The translations under genes and the position numbers were made by a program. Positions 10,115 to 24,359 of a stretch of 64,000 nucleotides of DNA are shown in pieces. Numbering within the stretch: position 1 is the stretch's first letter; every line of letters begins with the position of its first letter. The stretch covers positions 124,001-188,000 of the forward strand of contig JAJFKU010000063.1 of the NCBI GenBank assembly GCA_021773035.1. Direction: 5' to 3'. Below the pieces are notes generated by a model that saw nothing but the letters and a program-made list of their open reading frames with translations, did not search any database and was not told where the DNA came from. Origin of the DNA: Woeseiaceae bacterium. Lineage in GTDB: Bacteria > Pseudomonadota > Gammaproteobacteria > Steroidobacterales > Woeseiaceae.

Positions 10115-11996
10115 CACCGAATCCCAGGTACTCATCCATGACCGCTTTTGCGATCGGTGCGGCAACACCACTGCCGCTGCTACCGTTTTCGACGATGACC
10201 GCAACAGCGATACGCGGGTCGCTTATGGGCGCAAACGATATAAACAAGGCGTGGTCGCGCTGCCTTTCTTCGATTTCTTCTTCATTGTAAGTGGCGCCCT
10301 GGGCAATGGATATTATCTGGGCTGTGCCGCTTTTGCCGGCCATTTCATACGGTGCGCCGACACCGGTTGCGCGTGCTGTCCCTTGCGGCCCCTGCAGAAC
10401 GTCATGCATGGCCTCCAGCACGTTGTCCCAGTAAAACGCGTTGCTGATCTGTACGTGGCCCAGCGATTCGGGGTGAATCATACGGCGCTCGCCGCTGAGC
10501 GGATCTTCGATCGCGGCAACCATATGCGGTCGGTATCGCTGTCCGCGGGTCGAAAGTGTAGCGGCGATGGTTGCCAGCTGCAGCGGTGTCGACAGCATGA
10601 AGCCCTGGCCGATGGAGGCGATCACGGTTTCGCCGTGGTACCAGCGCTGGTTGTCGCGATCGCTGAAATTGTTGCGCTTCCACTCACGAGATGGCACCAG
10701 GCCGGGTCGTTCGCCAAGCACGTCGATGCCGGTTTGGCTGCCAAGCCCGAAACGCGTCAGGTAGTCGTGCATGTTGTCGATGCCGAGATCGCCGCTGATC
10801 TCGTAAAAGTAAACGTCGCAGGACTGTCCGATGGCATCGTTCAGGTCGACAGGCCCATGACCTTCGGGTCTCCAGTCGCGGTAGCGGTGCTCGTTGCCTT
10901 CTAGCTGGAAATAGCCGATGCAGACGGTTTTGCGCGTCAGATTGGTGGCCCCGGTTTCCAGCGCCGCGAGCGCTAACACCGGTTTGATCGTCGAGCCGGG
11001 TGGGTAAGTGCCGAGCACGGCGCGATTGAACAGCGGTCGGTCCGGATTGTTCTGCAGCTCGTTGTATTGCCCTGAACTCATGCCGATCGCGAACAGATTC
11101 GGGTCGAATGCCGGCGCGCTGACCAGCGCCAGAATCTCGCCGGTCGTCGGGTCAAGCGCAACAATCGAGCCGCGCCGGCCGTCGAGCGCCGCGTGAGCGA
11201 CCCGCTGCAGATCGAGATCCAGGCTCGTGTAGATATTGGCGCCCGGACTGGAGGCTTCGTCCATCGGCAGCGAATCGAGCAGTTCGCTGGAGTCGGCCGG
11301 TACCTGTCGGCCGGTCGCGTTGGTAATTACGTGCCGGAAGCCGGCACCGCCGTGCAGGTCGTTTTCAAAGCTGCGCTCAATGCCGGTCTTGCCGGTATGC
11401 GAGGTGCCGGCGTAGCGGGCCGGGTCGAGCCGCTGCAGATCGTTGGTGCTTACCGCACCGACATAGCCGACGGCGTGTGCGAACAACTCGCCATGCGGAT
11501 AATGGCGCACCAGCCTGGGCTGAAAATCGACGCCTGGGAAGCGCGGTCGCTGGATGGCGAAGTTCGCAATCTCTTCGTCGGTCAGGCTGAACTTCAACGT
11601 AACGGGCTTGAACTGCTGGCCGCTGCGGCTCAACTCCTTGAAGCGTGGAATGTCGTCGGACTCGATGAGTTCCAGCGCGGCGAGCCGCTGCAGCGTGTCG
11701 TCGATATCGCCGACTTGCTCGGGTACCAGCTCAAGCTGGTAGGCCGGCAGGTTTTCGGCGATGACGCGTCCCTTGCGATCGAATACCAGGCCACGAATCG
11801 GCGGTACGGCCTCGATACGCAGGCGGTTGCCCTGCGATTTCTCCGTGAAAAGCTCGTGGTCGAATACCTGCAACTGAACGAGGCGTGCGATGACCGTTCC
11901 TAACAGAACGAACGAGATTACCGACGCCGCGACGGCACGGCCTATGAACAAACGGCGTTCCGAGTGGTGATCCTTGATCGGTGAGAGCAGGCTCAA
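10098..11996 (-). CDS. mrdA: Penicillin-binding protein 2
   Basis: GTYPPGSTIKPVLALAAL (SxxK), SCDVYFYEI, AGKSGTAQ (KSG) motifs; upstream of rodA. Confidence 0.95.
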   Translation of the reverse strand: MSLLSPIKDHHSERRLFIGRAVAASVISFVLLGTVIARLVQLQVFDHELFTEKSQGNRLRIEAVPPIRGLVFDRKGRVIAENLPAYQLELVPEQVGDIDDTLQRLAALELIESDDIPRFKELSRSGQQFKPVTLKFSLTDEEIANFAIQRPRFPGVDFQPRLVRHYPHGELFAHAVGYVGAVSTNDLQRLDPARYAGTSHTGKTGIERSFENDLHGGAGFRHVITNATGRQVPADSSELLDSLPMDEASSPGANIYTSLDLDLQRVAHAALDGRRGSIVALDPTTGEILALVSAPAFDPNLFAIGMSSGQYNELQNNPDRPLFNRAVLGTYPPGSTIKPVLALAALETGATNLTRKTVCIGYFQLEGNEHRYRDWRPEGHGPVDLNDAIGQSCDVYFYEISGDLGIDNMHDYLTRFGLGSQTGIDVLGERPGLVPSREWKRNNFSDRDNQRWYHGETVIASIGQGFMLSTPLQLATIAATLSTRGQRYRPHMVAAIEDPLSGERRMIHPESLGHVQISNAFYWDNVLEAMHDVLQGPQGTARATGVGAPYEMAGKSGTAQIISIAQGATYNEEEIEERQRDHALFISFAPISDPRIAVAVIVENGSSGSGVAAPIAKAVMDEYLGFGDDTTK

Positions 11997-11997
11997 T

Positions 11998-12498
11998 TCA
12001 GCCCCCGGACCGGGTTCGGTATCGCACCCCTGACAGGAACATCATTACGAGTGGCCACAGCAGCGTCCCGGAAATGACCGGCCCCCAGTAGACAACGGCC
12101 GGCGCGTGAATGCCGGCGACGCCGTTGATCCAGAACAGCAGGAACTGGTACAACGCCAGCAGCGGAAAAACGGTCGCAGTCAATTGCGGCAATGGGAAGA
12201 CCCGCATCAGAAGGTGCATACGCACCGTAACAAATGCGATGACGCACAGTGCGAGCGCATGCTGGCCCAGCAGCGTCCCCTGAGAGGCGTCGACGACTAT
12301 GCCGATGATCCATGCGGTTCCGACACTCCAGGTACGTGGTAACTGCATCGCCCAAAAAATAACCAGCAGTGCGAGCCAGTCGGGGCGAAAGCTTGCGGCG
12401 GCTTCCGGCAGCGGCATCATCGTCAGCATTAAACCGACAATCATTGACAGGATGACCGGCAAACGACGGGATGAGCGGTCTCTATTCATCGTCTGCAA
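11998..12498 (-). CDS. mreD: Rod shape-determining protein MreD
   Basis: RPDWLALLVIFWAMQLPRTWSVGTAWIIGIVVDASQGTLLGQHAL; position between mreC and mrdA. Confidence 0.9.
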   Translation of the reverse strand: MQTMNRDRSSRRLPVILSMIVGLMLTMMPLPEAAASFRPDWLALLVIFWAMQLPRTWSVGTAWIIGIVVDASQGTLLGQHALALCVIAFVTVRMHLLMRVFPLPQLTATVFPLLALYQFLLFWINGVAGIHAPAVVYWGPVISGTLLWPLVMMFLSGVRYRTRSGG

Positions 12499-13351
12499 CC
12501 TCTGGGCTGGCCGTTGGGGCCGAAAAGACCAGCATGACTTCGCGGACCTGGCCCAGTGATGCTGCCGGGGTCGCCGTTACATCAGCATACGGCTCCTGTG
12601 GAATGCGCGTAACCGAATCGACAATGGCAACCGGATAACCGGCGGGAAATGCGCCGCCGAGGCCCGATGTCACCAGCAGATCGCCTGCCTGGATGTCGGC
12701 GTTATTGACGATGAACGGCAGACCGAGTCGGTCGATTTCGCCGGTGCCAACCACAATCGTTCGTAATCCATTACGATTGACCTCAACCGGCAGCGCGTGG
12801 TCCGTGTCGCTGATCAGCATTGCCTGCGATGTCATGAGGCCGGCCTTGATGACCTGACCGACAACGCCATTGGCGTCGACGAGCGCCTGCCCGTCGAATA
12901 CGCCATCGAGTGTGCCGATATCGATGACCAGACTATGGTCGTAGGGGTTTGCGTCAACGGACATGATTTCCGCAACCCTCACCTGGTCCCGAACCTGTGC
13001 GCGAGCGTCGAGCATGGCGCGCAGCCTGGCGTTTTCCGCCTCGAGCGCGTTGAGTTTTTGCAGTCTGGCGTTCGTCAGCAGGCGCTCGGCCTTGAGTCGA
13101 TTCAACTCAAGTTCAAGATCGTTACGCGACGAGGTGGATTCGCCAAGCCAGCCCCAGAAGCGAACGGGCGCATCGACGATTACCCGCAGTGGGTAGACGG
13201 CGGCGCCGATGCTGCTGCGCACGGAATCGAGGTGGTTGTCGCGATTGTCGAAATACATCAGCAGGATGCTGATGAAGACCAAACCAAGCATGCGCAGGCC
13301 CAGTGCCGGAATCCGGCCTGGGTTATTACTATTTTCCCGGGAAGCGACCAT
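12482..13351 (-). CDS. mreC: Cell shape-determining protein MreC
   Basis: N-terminal TM, coiled coil, NGVVGQVIKAGLMTSQAMLISDTDHALPVEVNRNGLRTIVVGTG. Confidence 0.92.
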   Translation of the reverse strand: MVASRENSNNPGRIPALGLRMLGLVFISILLMYFDNRDNHLDSVRSSIGAAVYPLRVIVDAPVRFWGWLGESTSSRNDLELELNRLKAERLLTNARLQKLNALEAENARLRAMLDARAQVRDQVRVAEIMSVDANPYDHSLVIDIGTLDGVFDGQALVDANGVVGQVIKAGLMTSQAMLISDTDHALPVEVNRNGLRTIVVGTGEIDRLGLPFIVNNADIQAGDLLVTSGLGGAFPAGYPVAIVDSVTRIPQEPYADVTATPAASLGQVREVMLVFSAPTASPEVADDE

Positions 13352-13369
13352 AGGGATCCGGGAGCTGAA

Positions 13370-14488
<1,119 letters not shown>

Positions 14489-14548
14489 TTATTGCGTCCC
14501 CGCCGATACAGCGGCGCATTCGATAACTCACGAACCCCGGAACTACCC

Positions 14549-14836
14549 GTGTCTCTCGACAAAGTTAAGGTCCAACACATTGCCATGCTGGCGCGGCTGA
14601 AACTCGCCGACGAGGAGTACGCCTCAAGCGTCGAAAAGCTGTCCAGAATCGTCGATTTTGTCGATCAGCTTTCGCAGGCCGATACCTCCGACGTCCGGCC
14701 GATGGCGCACCCGCTGGACGCCGCCCAGCGGCTGCGGCCCGACGCTGTCACCGAGACAGTCGAACGCGACCGCTATCAGCAGAACGCGGCGGCGGTCTCG
14801 GACGGGCTGTATCTGGTACCGAAGGTAATAGAGTAA
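14549..14836 (+). CDS. gatC: Asp-tRNA(Asn)/Glu-tRNA(Gln) amidotransferase subunit GatC
   Basis: GTG start; [48 protein letters not shown]; overlaps gatA start. Confidence 0.92.
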   Translation: MSLDKVKVQHIAMLARLKLADEEYASSVEKLSRIVDFVDQLSQADTSDVRPMAHPLDAAQRLRPDAVTETVERDRYQQNAAAVSDGLYLVPKVIE

Positions 14837-16296
14837 TGAGTGTGTACTCGCAGACCCTGACCGAGCTGGCCACCGGTCTCGAGGCCGGTGAGTTCACGTC
14901 GCTTGAGCTCACCGCGGCATTGCTCGAACGTATTGCCGCGCATAACGAAACGCTGAACGCCTTCATTACGATCACAGCCGACGAGGCGCTGGCGGCCGCG
15001 GCGCGTGCCGACGAAGCAAGGGCTGCCGGTACCGGCGGCACTCTGAACGGCCTGCCCATTGTCCACAAGGATATTTTTTGCACGCGCGGCGTGAAGACGA
15101 GCTGCGGTTCGAAGATGCTCGACAACTTCATTTCGCCCTATGACGCGACGGTGGTCGAGAAACTGGCCGCGGCGGGTGCCGTGGTGCTCGGCAAGACCAA
15201 TATGGACGAGTTCGCCATGGGCTCTTCGAATGAGACCAGTTTCTATGGCCCCGTCAGGAATCCCTGGAATCTCGAATGCTCGCCGGGTGGGTCGTCCGGC
15301 GGCTCATCGGCATCGGTCGCTGCCCGCCTGATTCCGGCTGCGACCGGAACGGATACCGGCGGTTCGATTCGCCAGCCGGCAGCCCTTACCGGCACGGTAG
15401 GGCTCAAGCCTACCTATGGCCGCGTTTCCCGCTACGGCATGATTGCTTTCGCATCGAGCCTCGATCAGGCCGGGGTTATTACACGCTCCGCGGAGGACGC
15501 GGCGCGCCTGCTGGGTGTAATGGCCGGATTTGATGAGCGCGACTCCACCTCTATTGAGCAGGCGGTTCCGGACTATCTCGCCGGCATCGGTGAGTCGATC
15601 AGGGGGCTGCGAGTCGGTATCGTTCGCCAGCACTTCGACGCCGGCCTCGATGAGCAATGCGGCGCCAGGGTCAAAGACGCGATCGCCGTGCTCGAATCGC
15701 TGGGGGCGACGACCGTTGAAGTCGACCTGCCGAACCTCGATCTGTCGGTACCAACCTATTACGTCGTCGCGCCGGCCGAATGCTCATCCAATCTGTCGCG
15801 CTTCGACGGCGTGCGTTTCGGTCACCGCGCCGAGAATGCCGAGGACCTGGAGGATCTCTACTGTCGCAGCCGCGGTGAGGGTTTCGGCGATGAAGTGAAG
15901 CGCCGCATCATGACCGGTACCTACGTGTTATCGGCCGGTTACTACGATGCCTACTACCTGAAGGCTCAGCAGGTAAGGCAACTGATCGCCGACGACTTCA
16001 AACAAGCGTTTGCCGATGTCGATCTCATTGCCGGTCCGACCACGCCGTCACCGGCATTCAAACTCGGCGACAAGGTCGACGATCCGATTCAGATGTATCT
16101 GAATGACATCTACACGATCGGTGCCAACCTGGCGGGATTACCCGCGATCTCGGTTCCCTGTGGACTCGTGGACGATATGCCGGTTGGTTTACACCTGGTC
16201 AGCCGGCACTTCGGCGAAGAGACTTTGTTGCGCTGTGCGCACCAGTACCAGTTGCAAACCGACTGGCATAAAGCGTGTCCGGAGGCGTTCAAATGA
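14836..16296 (+). CDS. gatA: Amidotransferase subunit GatA
   Basis: Amidase signature [38 protein letters not shown]. Confidence 0.96.
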   Translation: MSVYSQTLTELATGLEAGEFTSLELTAALLERIAAHNETLNAFITITADEALAAAARADEARAAGTGGTLNGLPIVHKDIFCTRGVKTSCGSKMLDNFISPYDATVVEKLAAAGAVVLGKTNMDEFAMGSSNETSFYGPVRNPWNLECSPGGSSGGSSASVAARLIPAATGTDTGGSIRQPAALTGTVGLKPTYGRVSRYGMIAFASSLDQAGVITRSAEDAARLLGVMAGFDERDSTSIEQAVPDYLAGIGESIRGLRVGIVRQHFDAGLDEQCGARVKDAIAVLESLGATTVEVDLPNLDLSVPTYYVVAPAECSSNLSRFDGVRFGHRAENAEDLEDLYCRSRGEGFGDEVKRRIMTGTYVLSAGYYDAYYLKAQQVRQLIADDFKQAFADVDLIAGPTTPSPAFKLGDKVDDPIQMYLNDIYTIGANLAGLPAISVPCGLVDDMPVGLHLVSRHFGEETLLRCAHQYQLQTDWHKACPEAFK

Positions 16297-17741
16297 CGGC
16301 TGCGGATCACGCCGGATGGGAGGTCGTGATCGGCCTTGAGGTTCACGCCCAGCTCGCGACGACAAGCAAGATATTTTCCGGTGCATCAACAGCTTATGGC
16401 GCCGAACCGAATACGCAGGCCTGCCTGGTCGACCTGGGGTATCCCGGCGTTCTGCCGGTGTTGAATCGTGAAGTCGTGCAGATGGCAACGCTGTTCGGTC
16501 TGGCAGTCAATGCGAGTGTCGCACGGCGCTCGGTATTCGCGCGCAAGAATTACTTTTATCCGGATTTACCCAAGGGATATCAGATCAGCCAGCTCGAATT
16601 ACCCATCGTTGAGCATGGCGAAATGTTAATTAGCGATGCCGACGGCAATGACAAGCGGATCGGCATCACGCGGGCGCACCTCGAAGAGGACGCCGGCAAG
16701 TCGATTCACGAGGGCCTGGATGATTCTTCGGGAATCGACCTGAATCGTGCAGGTACACCTTTGCTGGAGATCGTTTCCGAGCCCGATCTTCGTTCGGCGA
16801 AGGAAGCCGTTGCCTATCTGCGCAAGATACACACCATCGTGCGCTACCTTGGCATCTCTGATGGCAACATGCAGGAAGGTTCGTTTCGTTGCGATGCCAA
16901 TGTCTCCGTTCGGCCCAGGGGCCAGCAGGAACTGGGAACGCGAGCCGAAATCAAGAACCTGAATTCATTTCGTTTTATCGAAAAGGCGATCAACTACGAA
17001 GTCGAAAGGCAGATCGACCTGCTGCAGGACGGCGGCACGGTTGTTCAGGAGACGCGCCTCTACGATTCGGATAAAGACCAGACACGCTCGATGCGCTCCA
17101 AGGAAGAGGCGAACGACTACCGGTACTTCCCGGACCCGGATTTGCTGCCGGTCGAAATCAGCGACGAGTACGTCGAAGCGGCACGCGCGACTTTGCCGGA
17201 ATTGCCCGAGGCCAAGCTGCAGCGTTTTGTTGCCGAGCACGGCCTCAAGAAGGACGATGCGGTGATTCTGACGGCAAGCCGTGCGCTGGCAGACTATTTC
17301 GAGGCCGTCGCCGGCGCTGTAGACGCGACCGCGCAGGTTGCAGCCAATTGGGTGATCGGCGATTTGTCCGCCGTACTCAATCGTGACGGCAAGGACATCG
17401 GCGACAGCAATATCTCGCCGGCCGCGCTGGCGGGACTGGTGAACCGGATTCACGACAACACCATCTCGGGCAAGATCGCGAAGCAAATATTTGAAGCCAT
17501 GTGGGACGGTGAAGGCAGCGCGGACGAAATCATCGAGGCGAAGGGCCTGAAGCAGATCACCGACAGCTCGGCGATCGAAGCCGTGATCGACAAAGTGATA
17601 GCAGACTACCCGGAGCAGGTGGCGGAGTACCGCGCGGGTAAGGACAAGCTCATCGGTTTCTTTGTCGGCAAGGTCATGCAGGAAACCAAAGGGCAGGCCA
17701 ATCCCGGGCAGGTCAATCAAATCCTCAAGGCCAAGCTCTAG
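16293..17741 (+). CDS. gatB: Amidotransferase subunit GatB
   Basis: [37 protein letters not shown]. Confidence 0.96.
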   Translation: MTAADHAGWEVVIGLEVHAQLATTSKIFSGASTAYGAEPNTQACLVDLGYPGVLPVLNREVVQMATLFGLAVNASVARRSVFARKNYFYPDLPKGYQISQLELPIVEHGEMLISDADGNDKRIGITRAHLEEDAGKSIHEGLDDSSGIDLNRAGTPLLEIVSEPDLRSAKEAVAYLRKIHTIVRYLGISDGNMQEGSFRCDANVSVRPRGQQELGTRAEIKNLNSFRFIEKAINYEVERQIDLLQDGGTVVQETRLYDSDKDQTRSMRSKEEANDYRYFPDPDLLPVEISDEYVEAARATLPELPEAKLQRFVAEHGLKKDDAVILTASRALADYFEAVAGAVDATAQVAANWVIGDLSAVLNRDGKDIGDSNISPAALAGLVNRIHDNTISGKIAKQIFEAMWDGEGSADEIIEAKGLKQITDSSAIEAVIDKVIADYPEQVAEYRAGKDKLIGFFVGKVMQETKGQANPGQVNQILKAKL

Positions 17742-17753
17742 TGGCATACCTGA

Positions 17754-17789
17754 AAAGGCGTCAGAGCCCTTTTGGGCTCTGACGCCTTT
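17754..17789 (+). terminator. Bidirectional hairpin / REP-like palindrome
   Basis: aaaggcgtcagagccc-tttt-gggctctgacgccttt; shares the core gtcagagccctttt with 39049-39095. Confidence 0.75.
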
Positions 17790-17826
17790 CGTTTAGACTC
17801 GAAACGTCAGGCCAGAGCTTTAGCGC

Positions 17827-18687
17827 ATGTCCGCCGATAGCATCATCCCATTCGCCTTCGAGGCCTTACCCGTACGCGGTGCGCTCATTTATATGTCGCG
17901 TTCATGGCGTCGTATGCAGCGCGATCACAGCTATGACGAACTGACCGGCGAAACGCTGGGGCACGCCGCGGCGGCAACGGGTCTGATTGCGCAAAGCCTG
18001 AAATTCGATGGCTCCGTCACACTGCAGTTGCAGGGCAGTAATGCATTGCAGATATTGGTCATGCAATGCACAAACGACCTCGACCTTCGCGGCATGGCAG
18101 TCGTCAGACCCGGAGCGAGGGCGGCTAACTTCACTGAGTTGGTCGGGAAAGCGCATTGCGCGATTACCGTTGACGCCGGCGAACGGCCTTATCAGGGGAT
18201 TGTCGCCATCGATGCGGACTCCCTGGCATCCAGTCTGGAGCACTACTTCGAGCGCTCCGTGCAGGTGCCGAGTCATGTCGCGCTGGTGGCCAATGAGACG
18301 ATCGCCGGCGGCTTGTTGCTGCAGCAGATGCCGGGGCAGCCGGTAGAAGAGGACGACTGGAATCGATTGGGTTTTCTGGCTAAAACACTTGGCAGCACCG
18401 ACTTTGACGGCGACGCCGGTATCGGGCTCATTCGAAAGCTGTTTGCCGAAGACGACATTCGTGTACACGCGCCGAGAAGTGTCAATTTCCTTTGCCGTTG
18501 CTCCACCCGGAAAGTCGAAGACGTCCTGAAGATGCTGGGTGAGCAAGAGTCTCGCAGCACCCTCAAGGAGCAAGGACAGATCGAAGTGATCTGCGAGTAC
18601 TGCGGGGCCAGGCGGTCATTCGATGCCGTGGATGTTTCCCGTATTTTTTCCGAGAACACGGTCAGCGGGCCCGATTCGGTTCAGTGA
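17827..18687 (+). CDS. hslO: 33 kDa chaperonin Hsp33
   Basis: C-terminal redox Zn motif CRCSTRK...CEYC and overall Hsp33-like sequence. Confidence 0.93.
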   Translation: MSADSIIPFAFEALPVRGALIYMSRSWRRMQRDHSYDELTGETLGHAAAATGLIAQSLKFDGSVTLQLQGSNALQILVMQCTNDLDLRGMAVVRPGARAANFTELVGKAHCAITVDAGERPYQGIVAIDADSLASSLEHYFERSVQVPSHVALVANETIAGGLLLQQMPGQPVEEDDWNRLGFLAKTLGSTDFDGDAGIGLIRKLFAEDDIRVHAPRSVNFLCRCSTRKVEDVLKMLGEQESRSTLKEQGQIEVICEYCGARRSFDAVDVSRIFSENTVSGPDSVQ

Positions 18688-18773
18688 AGAGTCTCTAAAG
18701 ACCCCCCTTTTTTCCTTTTTGTGCTGCAGTTCATTCACAGACCGTCAGCATCGATGTATACTGTTGGCCTTTA

Positions 18774-18795
18774 AATATAAAAGAATCTTTATATT
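18774..18795. promoter_or_regulatory. Candidate ArsR/SahR-type operator
   Basis: Perfect 8-bp inverted repeat aatataaa-agaatc-tttatatt ending 6 bp before the ATG of the ArsR-methyltransferase gene. Confidence 0.6.
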
Positions 18796-18800
18796 ATTAT

Positions 18801-19685
18801 ATGAAGAGTTCTACCGAAATCCTGCTGTCCCAGTTCAAAGCCCTCGCCGATCCTGTGCGTGTGCGGCTCGTCGCCCTGTGCGCGGCGACGGAGTGCAGTG
18901 TCTCCGAGCTGACCAAGGTCACCGGTCAAAGCCAGCCGAGAATCTCGCAGCACGTGAAGCAGCTGTGTGCGGCCAGTCTTCTCGGCCGTTTCAAGGATGG
19001 CCATTTCGTTTTTTACCGGGTTCCGACCGAGGGCAAAGCGGCAGTGACACGACGGCGATTGCTGGCGCTGCTGCCTGACGATGAGCCGCAGTTCGCGAAG
19101 GACCTTGCCAAATTGCGCACATTGCGCAGCCATGCCGGCCGGGCGCTGGACGTCGCAAGCGATGCCGATCGCTTGCTGCACCGGGCACTGGTTGAGCTGA
19201 CGGTCGCGCGGCCGCTGGGCGATCTGCTCGATATCGGCTGCGGGCAGGGGCGGGTGCTGAAGTTGCTGGCGTCACGGGCGCATCGCGCGGTCGGCGTGGA
19301 TATCGATTCGGACGCGCGGCGTCTCGCGCGCGCGGAACTGCTGCTTGCCGGTACTTCGAACACCACGCTAAGGCAGGGCGACATGGCTGCGCTGCCGTTC
19401 GAGGACGAGGAGTTCGACACGGTCATTCTCGACGACGTCTTGGGCAATGCGACAGATGCTGCCGCCGTTGTTGCCGAGGCCAAGCGCTTGTTGTGCCCGG
19501 ACGGTCGCCTGCTGTTACTGGCAAGCGCCGATGAGAACGGGGTCGGAGCGTTGCGCCGCCAATTCGCTGCCTGGGCGGCGGCGGCCGGTTTGCGACTCGC
19601 ACCAGCCCGGGCCATTCCGAACAATAAACCAGCCTGGCTGCTCGCGGTTGCGACGCGTGCCGGGCGTGCATCCGCTGCCGCCTGA
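18801..19685 (+). CDS. ArsR-family regulator fused to SAM-dependent methyltransferase domain (SahR-like)
   Basis: N-term ArsR wHTH (LSQFKALADPVRVRLVALCAATECSVSELTKVTGQSQPRISQHVKQL), C-term Rossmann methyltransferase (LLDIGCGQGRVLKLLA); adjacent to metF/metH. Confidence 0.85.
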   Translation: MKSSTEILLSQFKALADPVRVRLVALCAATECSVSELTKVTGQSQPRISQHVKQLCAASLLGRFKDGHFVFYRVPTEGKAAVTRRRLLALLPDDEPQFAKDLAKLRTLRSHAGRALDVASDADRLLHRALVELTVARPLGDLLDIGCGQGRVLKLLASRAHRAVGVDIDSDARRLARAELLLAGTSNTTLRQGDMAALPFEDEEFDTVILDDVLGNATDAAAVVAEAKRLLCPDGRLLLLASADENGVGALRRQFAAWAAAAGLRLAPARAIPNNKPAWLLAVATRAGRASAAA

Positions 19686-19703
19686 ACAAGCCAGCTGGCA
19701 TAA

Positions 19704-20585
<882 letters not shown>

Positions 20586-20595
20586 GGTTGTAACG

Positions 20596-23500
20596 ATGGA
20601 ACGTAATGATCGAATCGCATCACTAATGCGCACGCTCGATGAGCGCATTGTGCTGCTCGACGGCGCTATGGGTACGATGATCCAGGGCTTCGGCCTCACC
20701 GAGGAGGACTATCGTGGCACGCGTTTTGCGGACTGGCAGCGCGATCTGAAGGGCAACAATGATCTGCTGTCGTTGACGCGGCCCGACATTATTCGCGATA
20801 TCCACAGTCAATTCCTGAAAGCGGGCGCGGATATCATTGAAACCAACACCTTCAATTCGAACGCACCGTCCATGGCCGACTACGGCATGGAAGAGCTGGT
20901 CGCCGAGCTGAACCTGGCGGCAGCAAGGCTGGCGCGCGAATGCGCCGACGCGCACGCGGCCGGAACCGGGGATACGCGCTACGTGGCGGGTGTGCTGGGG
21001 CCGACCAATCGTACGGCGTCGATATCGCCGGATGTCAACGATCCCGGGTTTCGCAACATCAGGTTCGACGAGCTGGCCGAGACCTACCAGAACGCGGCTG
21101 CGGCGCTGATCGAAGGCGGCGTCGACTTCCTGATGATCGAGACCATTTTCGATACGCTGAACGCGAAGGCGGCGATCGTTGGTCTGAAACGCGCGTTCCG
21201 GCAAACCGGTGTTGAGCTGCCGGTCATGATTTCCGGCACGATTACCGACGCGTCCGGGAGGACGCTTTCCGGACAGACGAGTGAAGCGTTCTGGAACTCG
21301 GTGCGCCATATCAAACCGTTCATGATTGGCTTGAACTGTGCGCTGGGGGCGAGTGAACTGCGCCAGTATGTGGCTGAGCTATCGAAACTCGCCGATACGC
21401 GTGTCAGTGCACATCCGAATGCCGGTTTGCCCAACGAGTTTGGCGAATACGATGAAACGCCGGCTGAAATGGCCCAGGTTGTTGGCGAGTTCGCGACCAG
21501 CGGACTGGTGAACCTGGTTGGTGGCTGTTGCGGTACGCGCCCGGACCACATTCGCGCGTTGCGAGATGTGGTCGATGGTGTAGCGCCGAGGCCTGTTCCC
21601 GAGTTACCGATACGGTGCCGCCTGTCGGGCCTTGAACCATTTAACATCGGTCCCGACGATCTGTTCGCGAACGTCGGCGAGCGTTGTAACGTTACGGGGT
21701 CTGCAATCTTCCGTCGACTGATTGAGGCGGACGACTATACCGCTGCAGTTGCTGTTGCGTTGCAGCAGGTCGAAAACGGTGCGCAGATTATTGATGTCAA
21801 CATGGACGAGGGCATGCTCGACTCCGAGAAAGCCATGGTCAGGTTTCTGAACCTGATCGCGTCTGAGCCGGATATCGCGCGCCTGCCATTCATGATCGAC
21901 TCATCGAAGTGGACGGTCATTGAGGCCGGCCTCAAGTGCGTGCAGGGCAAGGCCGTCGTCAACTCGATCAGTCTCAAGGAGGGCGAGGCGTCATTTGTCG
22001 AGCAGGCACAATTGGTTTGCGATTACGGTGCGGCGGTTGTTGTGATGGCCTTCGACGAATCCGGGCAGGCCGACACGGTTGAACGCAAGATCGACATTTG
22101 CAAACGTTCCTACAAAATTCTGGTCGAGCAGGTCGGTCTTGACCCTGCCGATATAATTTTCGATCCGAATATTTTTGCGATCGCGACGGGTATCGAGGAG
22201 CATGCCAGCTACGGCCTGGATTTCATCGAGGCCACCCGCGAAATAAAGAAAGCACTGCCGCACGCGCTGATCAGCGGCGGCGTCAGCAACGTGTCGTTTT
22301 CTTTCCGTGGCAACAACGTGGTACGCGAAGCGATCCATTCAGTCTTCCTATATCACGCGATTCGCGCCGGCATGGACATGGGTATCGTCAACGCAGGCCA
22401 ACTGGCTATCTATGCGGACCTGCCTGACGATTTGCGCAATGCGGTTGAGGATGTGGTGCTCAACAGGGACCCGGAGGGTACCGAGAACCTGCTGGCCGTT
22501 GCCGAAAATTATAAAGACCAAAAGAGCAGTGCGGCAGCCCGCGTCAGGGATTTGTCCTGGCGCGAATTACCCGTCGGCAAGCGGCTGGAACATGCCCTGG
22601 TCAACGGTATTGACGAGTATGTCATCGACGATACGGAGGAAGCTCGCCAGGCGACCGACAGGCCGCTGGATGTTATCGAAGGGCCGTTGATGTCGGGTAT
22701 GAACGTCGTCGGTGATCTTTTCGGCGATGGCAAAATGTTCCTGCCGCAGGTGGTTAAGTCGGCCCGTGTGATGAAAAGGGCGGTCAGTCACCTCGTGCCG
22801 TTCATCGAAGATGAGAAAGACGGCGAGCGACGCTCCAACGGCAAGATCGTCATGGCCACGGTAAAAGGAGATGTACACGACATCGGCAAGAATATCGTTG
22901 GCGTCGTGCTGCAATGCAACAACTTCGAAGTTGTCGACCTCGGTGTAATGGTGTCCTGCGAGAAGATACTGGAAGCGGCGCGGCGTGAGGAGGCGGATAT
23001 CATTGGTTTGTCCGGGCTCATCACCCCATCGCTCGACGAGATGGTACATGTCGCCAGCGAAATGCAGCGACTCGACTACGAGCTGCCGCTGTTGATCGGC
23101 GGGGCAACGACATCGCCGGCGCATACGGCGGTAAAGATTGAGCCGAAGTATGAAGGTCCGGTTGTCTACGTTAAGGATGCTTCTCGATCTGTCGGCGTTG
23201 CACAGGCCCTCATCGAGCCGGGCACACGCGATGCGCTGGTCGATAAGACTCGTAAGGACAATGCGCGCCGCCGCGATCAACACGCAAACAAGAGCCGCTT
23301 GTCGCCGCAGCTCTCGATTAACGAGGCGCGGGTAGGCAAGCATGGATGCGACTGGGAAAATTATTCGGCGCCGCTACCGACGTTTACCGGGACACGCGTA
23401 TTCGACGATATCGACCTGAACGAGCTGCGCGATTACATCGACTGGATGCCGTTTTTTAATGCCTGGGAATTTCACGGCAAGTTCCCGCAGATACTGACCG

Positions 23501-24309
23501 ATGCGACTGTGGGAGAGGCCGCGACGGCCTTATTCAATGATGCTACGAGCATGCTGGAACAGATTATCGAAGAGCAGTGGCTGCGTGCACGGGCAGTCAT
23601 CGGTTTTTATCCGGCCAACTGCGTGGATCATGACGATATCGTTGTCTACGACGATGCCGGCAGAAAGTCGTCTTCCCACCGCCTTTGCCACCTGCGCCAG
23701 CAACGCTCGAAAGCGGCCGGACACGCGCAGGGATGTCTCGCCGACTTCGTCGCACCGGAGGGCAGCGGCGTCCCGGACCATATCGGTGCTTTTGCCGTGA
23801 CTGCCGGCATTGGTATCGACGAGCATGTTGCGCGCTTCGAAAAGGATCATGACGACTACAGCTCGATTGTCCTCAAAGCGCTGGCCGACCGGCTTGCCGA
23901 GGCGGCCGCCGAGTATCTGCATGCGCGCGTGCGCAGGGAATTCTGGGCCTATGAACCGGATGAGGAACTCAGCAGCAGCGAACTGATTGCGGAAAAATAC
24001 CGCGGTATTCGTCCGGCGCCGGGTTATCCCGCTTGTCCCGACCACACCGAGAAGGGCACCTTGTGGGAGATGCTGGAGGTCGAGTCCAGCATTGGCCTGA
24101 AGTTGACGGATTCCTACGCGATGTTCCCGACAGCCGCGGTTAGTGGCTGGTACTTCGCGCATCCGGATGCGAAGTACTTTGCGGTCGGCAAGGTCGGTCG
24201 CGATCAGCTGACGTCCTACGCCAAGCGAAAAGGCATGAGTGTTGCCGAAGCGGAGCGATGGCTGGCCCCCAATCTTGGTTACGAGCCCGACGAGGCCAGC
24301 GCCGCGTAG
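20596..24309 (+). CDS. metH: Cobalamin-dependent methionine synthase
   Basis: [28 protein letters not shown]12 motif [15 protein letters not shown]-terminal activation domain. Confidence 0.97.
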   Translation: MERNDRIASLMRTLDERIVLLDGAMGTMIQGFGLTEEDYRGTRFADWQRDLKGNNDLLSLTRPDIIRDIHSQFLKAGADIIETNTFNSNAPSMADYGMEELVAELNLAAARLARECADAHAAGTGDTRYVAGVLGPTNRTASISPDVNDPGFRNIRFDELAETYQNAAAALIEGGVDFLMIETIFDTLNAKAAIVGLKRAFRQTGVELPVMISGTITDASGRTLSGQTSEAFWNSVRHIKPFMIGLNCALGASELRQYVAELSKLADTRVSAHPNAGLPNEFGEYDETPAEMAQVVGEFATSGLVNLVGGCCGTRPDHIRALRDVVDGVAPRPVPELPIRCRLSGLEPFNIGPDDLFANVGERCNVTGSAIFRRLIEADDYTAAVAVALQQVENGAQIIDVNMDEGMLDSEKAMVRFLNLIASEPDIARLPFMIDSSKWTVIEAGLKCVQGKAVVNSISLKEGEASFVEQAQLVCDYGAAVVVMAFDESGQADTVERKIDICKRSYKILVEQVGLDPADIIFDPNIFAIATGIEEHASYGLDFIEATREIKKALPHALISGGVSNVSFSFRGNNVVREAIHSVFLYHAIRAGMDMGIVNAGQLAIYADLPDDLRNAVEDVVLNRDPEGTENLLAVAENYKDQKSSAAARVRDLSWRELPVGKRLEHALVNGIDEYVIDDTEEARQATDRPLDVIEGPLMSGMNVVGDLFGDGKMFLPQVVKSARVMKRAVSHLVPFIEDEKDGERRSNGKIVMATVKGDVHDIGKNIVGVVLQCNNFEVVDLGVMVSCEKILEAARREEADIIGLSGLITPSLDEMVHVASEMQRLDYELPLLIGGATTSPAHTAVKIEPKYEGPVVYVKDASRSVGVAQALIEPGTRDALVDKTRKDNARRRDQHANKSRLSPQLSINEARVGKHGCDWENYSAPLPTFTGTRVFDDIDLNELRDYIDWMPFFNAWEFHGKFPQILTDATVGEAATALFNDATSMLEQIIEEQWLRARAVIGFYPANCVDHDDIVVYDDAGRKSSSHRLCHLRQQRSKAAGHAQGCLADFVAPEGSGVPDHIGAFAVTAGIGIDEHVARFEKDHDDYSSIVLKALADRLAEAAAEYLHARVRREFWAYEPDEELSSSELIAEKYRGIRPAPGYPACPDHTEKGTLWEMLEVESSIGLKLTDSYAMFPTAAVSGWYFAHPDAKYFAVGKVGRDQLTSYAKRKGMSVAEAERWLAPNLGYEPDEASAA

Positions 24310-24359
24310 TTTTTCGGGCGTTTTGGCGGGCATGATTCTGCGAGAACTTCAAAACTCGC

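Noticed and set aside
18686-18720. gtctctaaagacccccctttttt as terminator after hslO
   Set aside because: Only a 4-bp stem; too weak to call.
22567-24333. Long minus-strand ORFs (22567..23343, 23530..24333) inside metH
   Set aside because: Shadow ORFs antisense to a clear metH; typical of GC-rich coding DNA, no recognisable domains.
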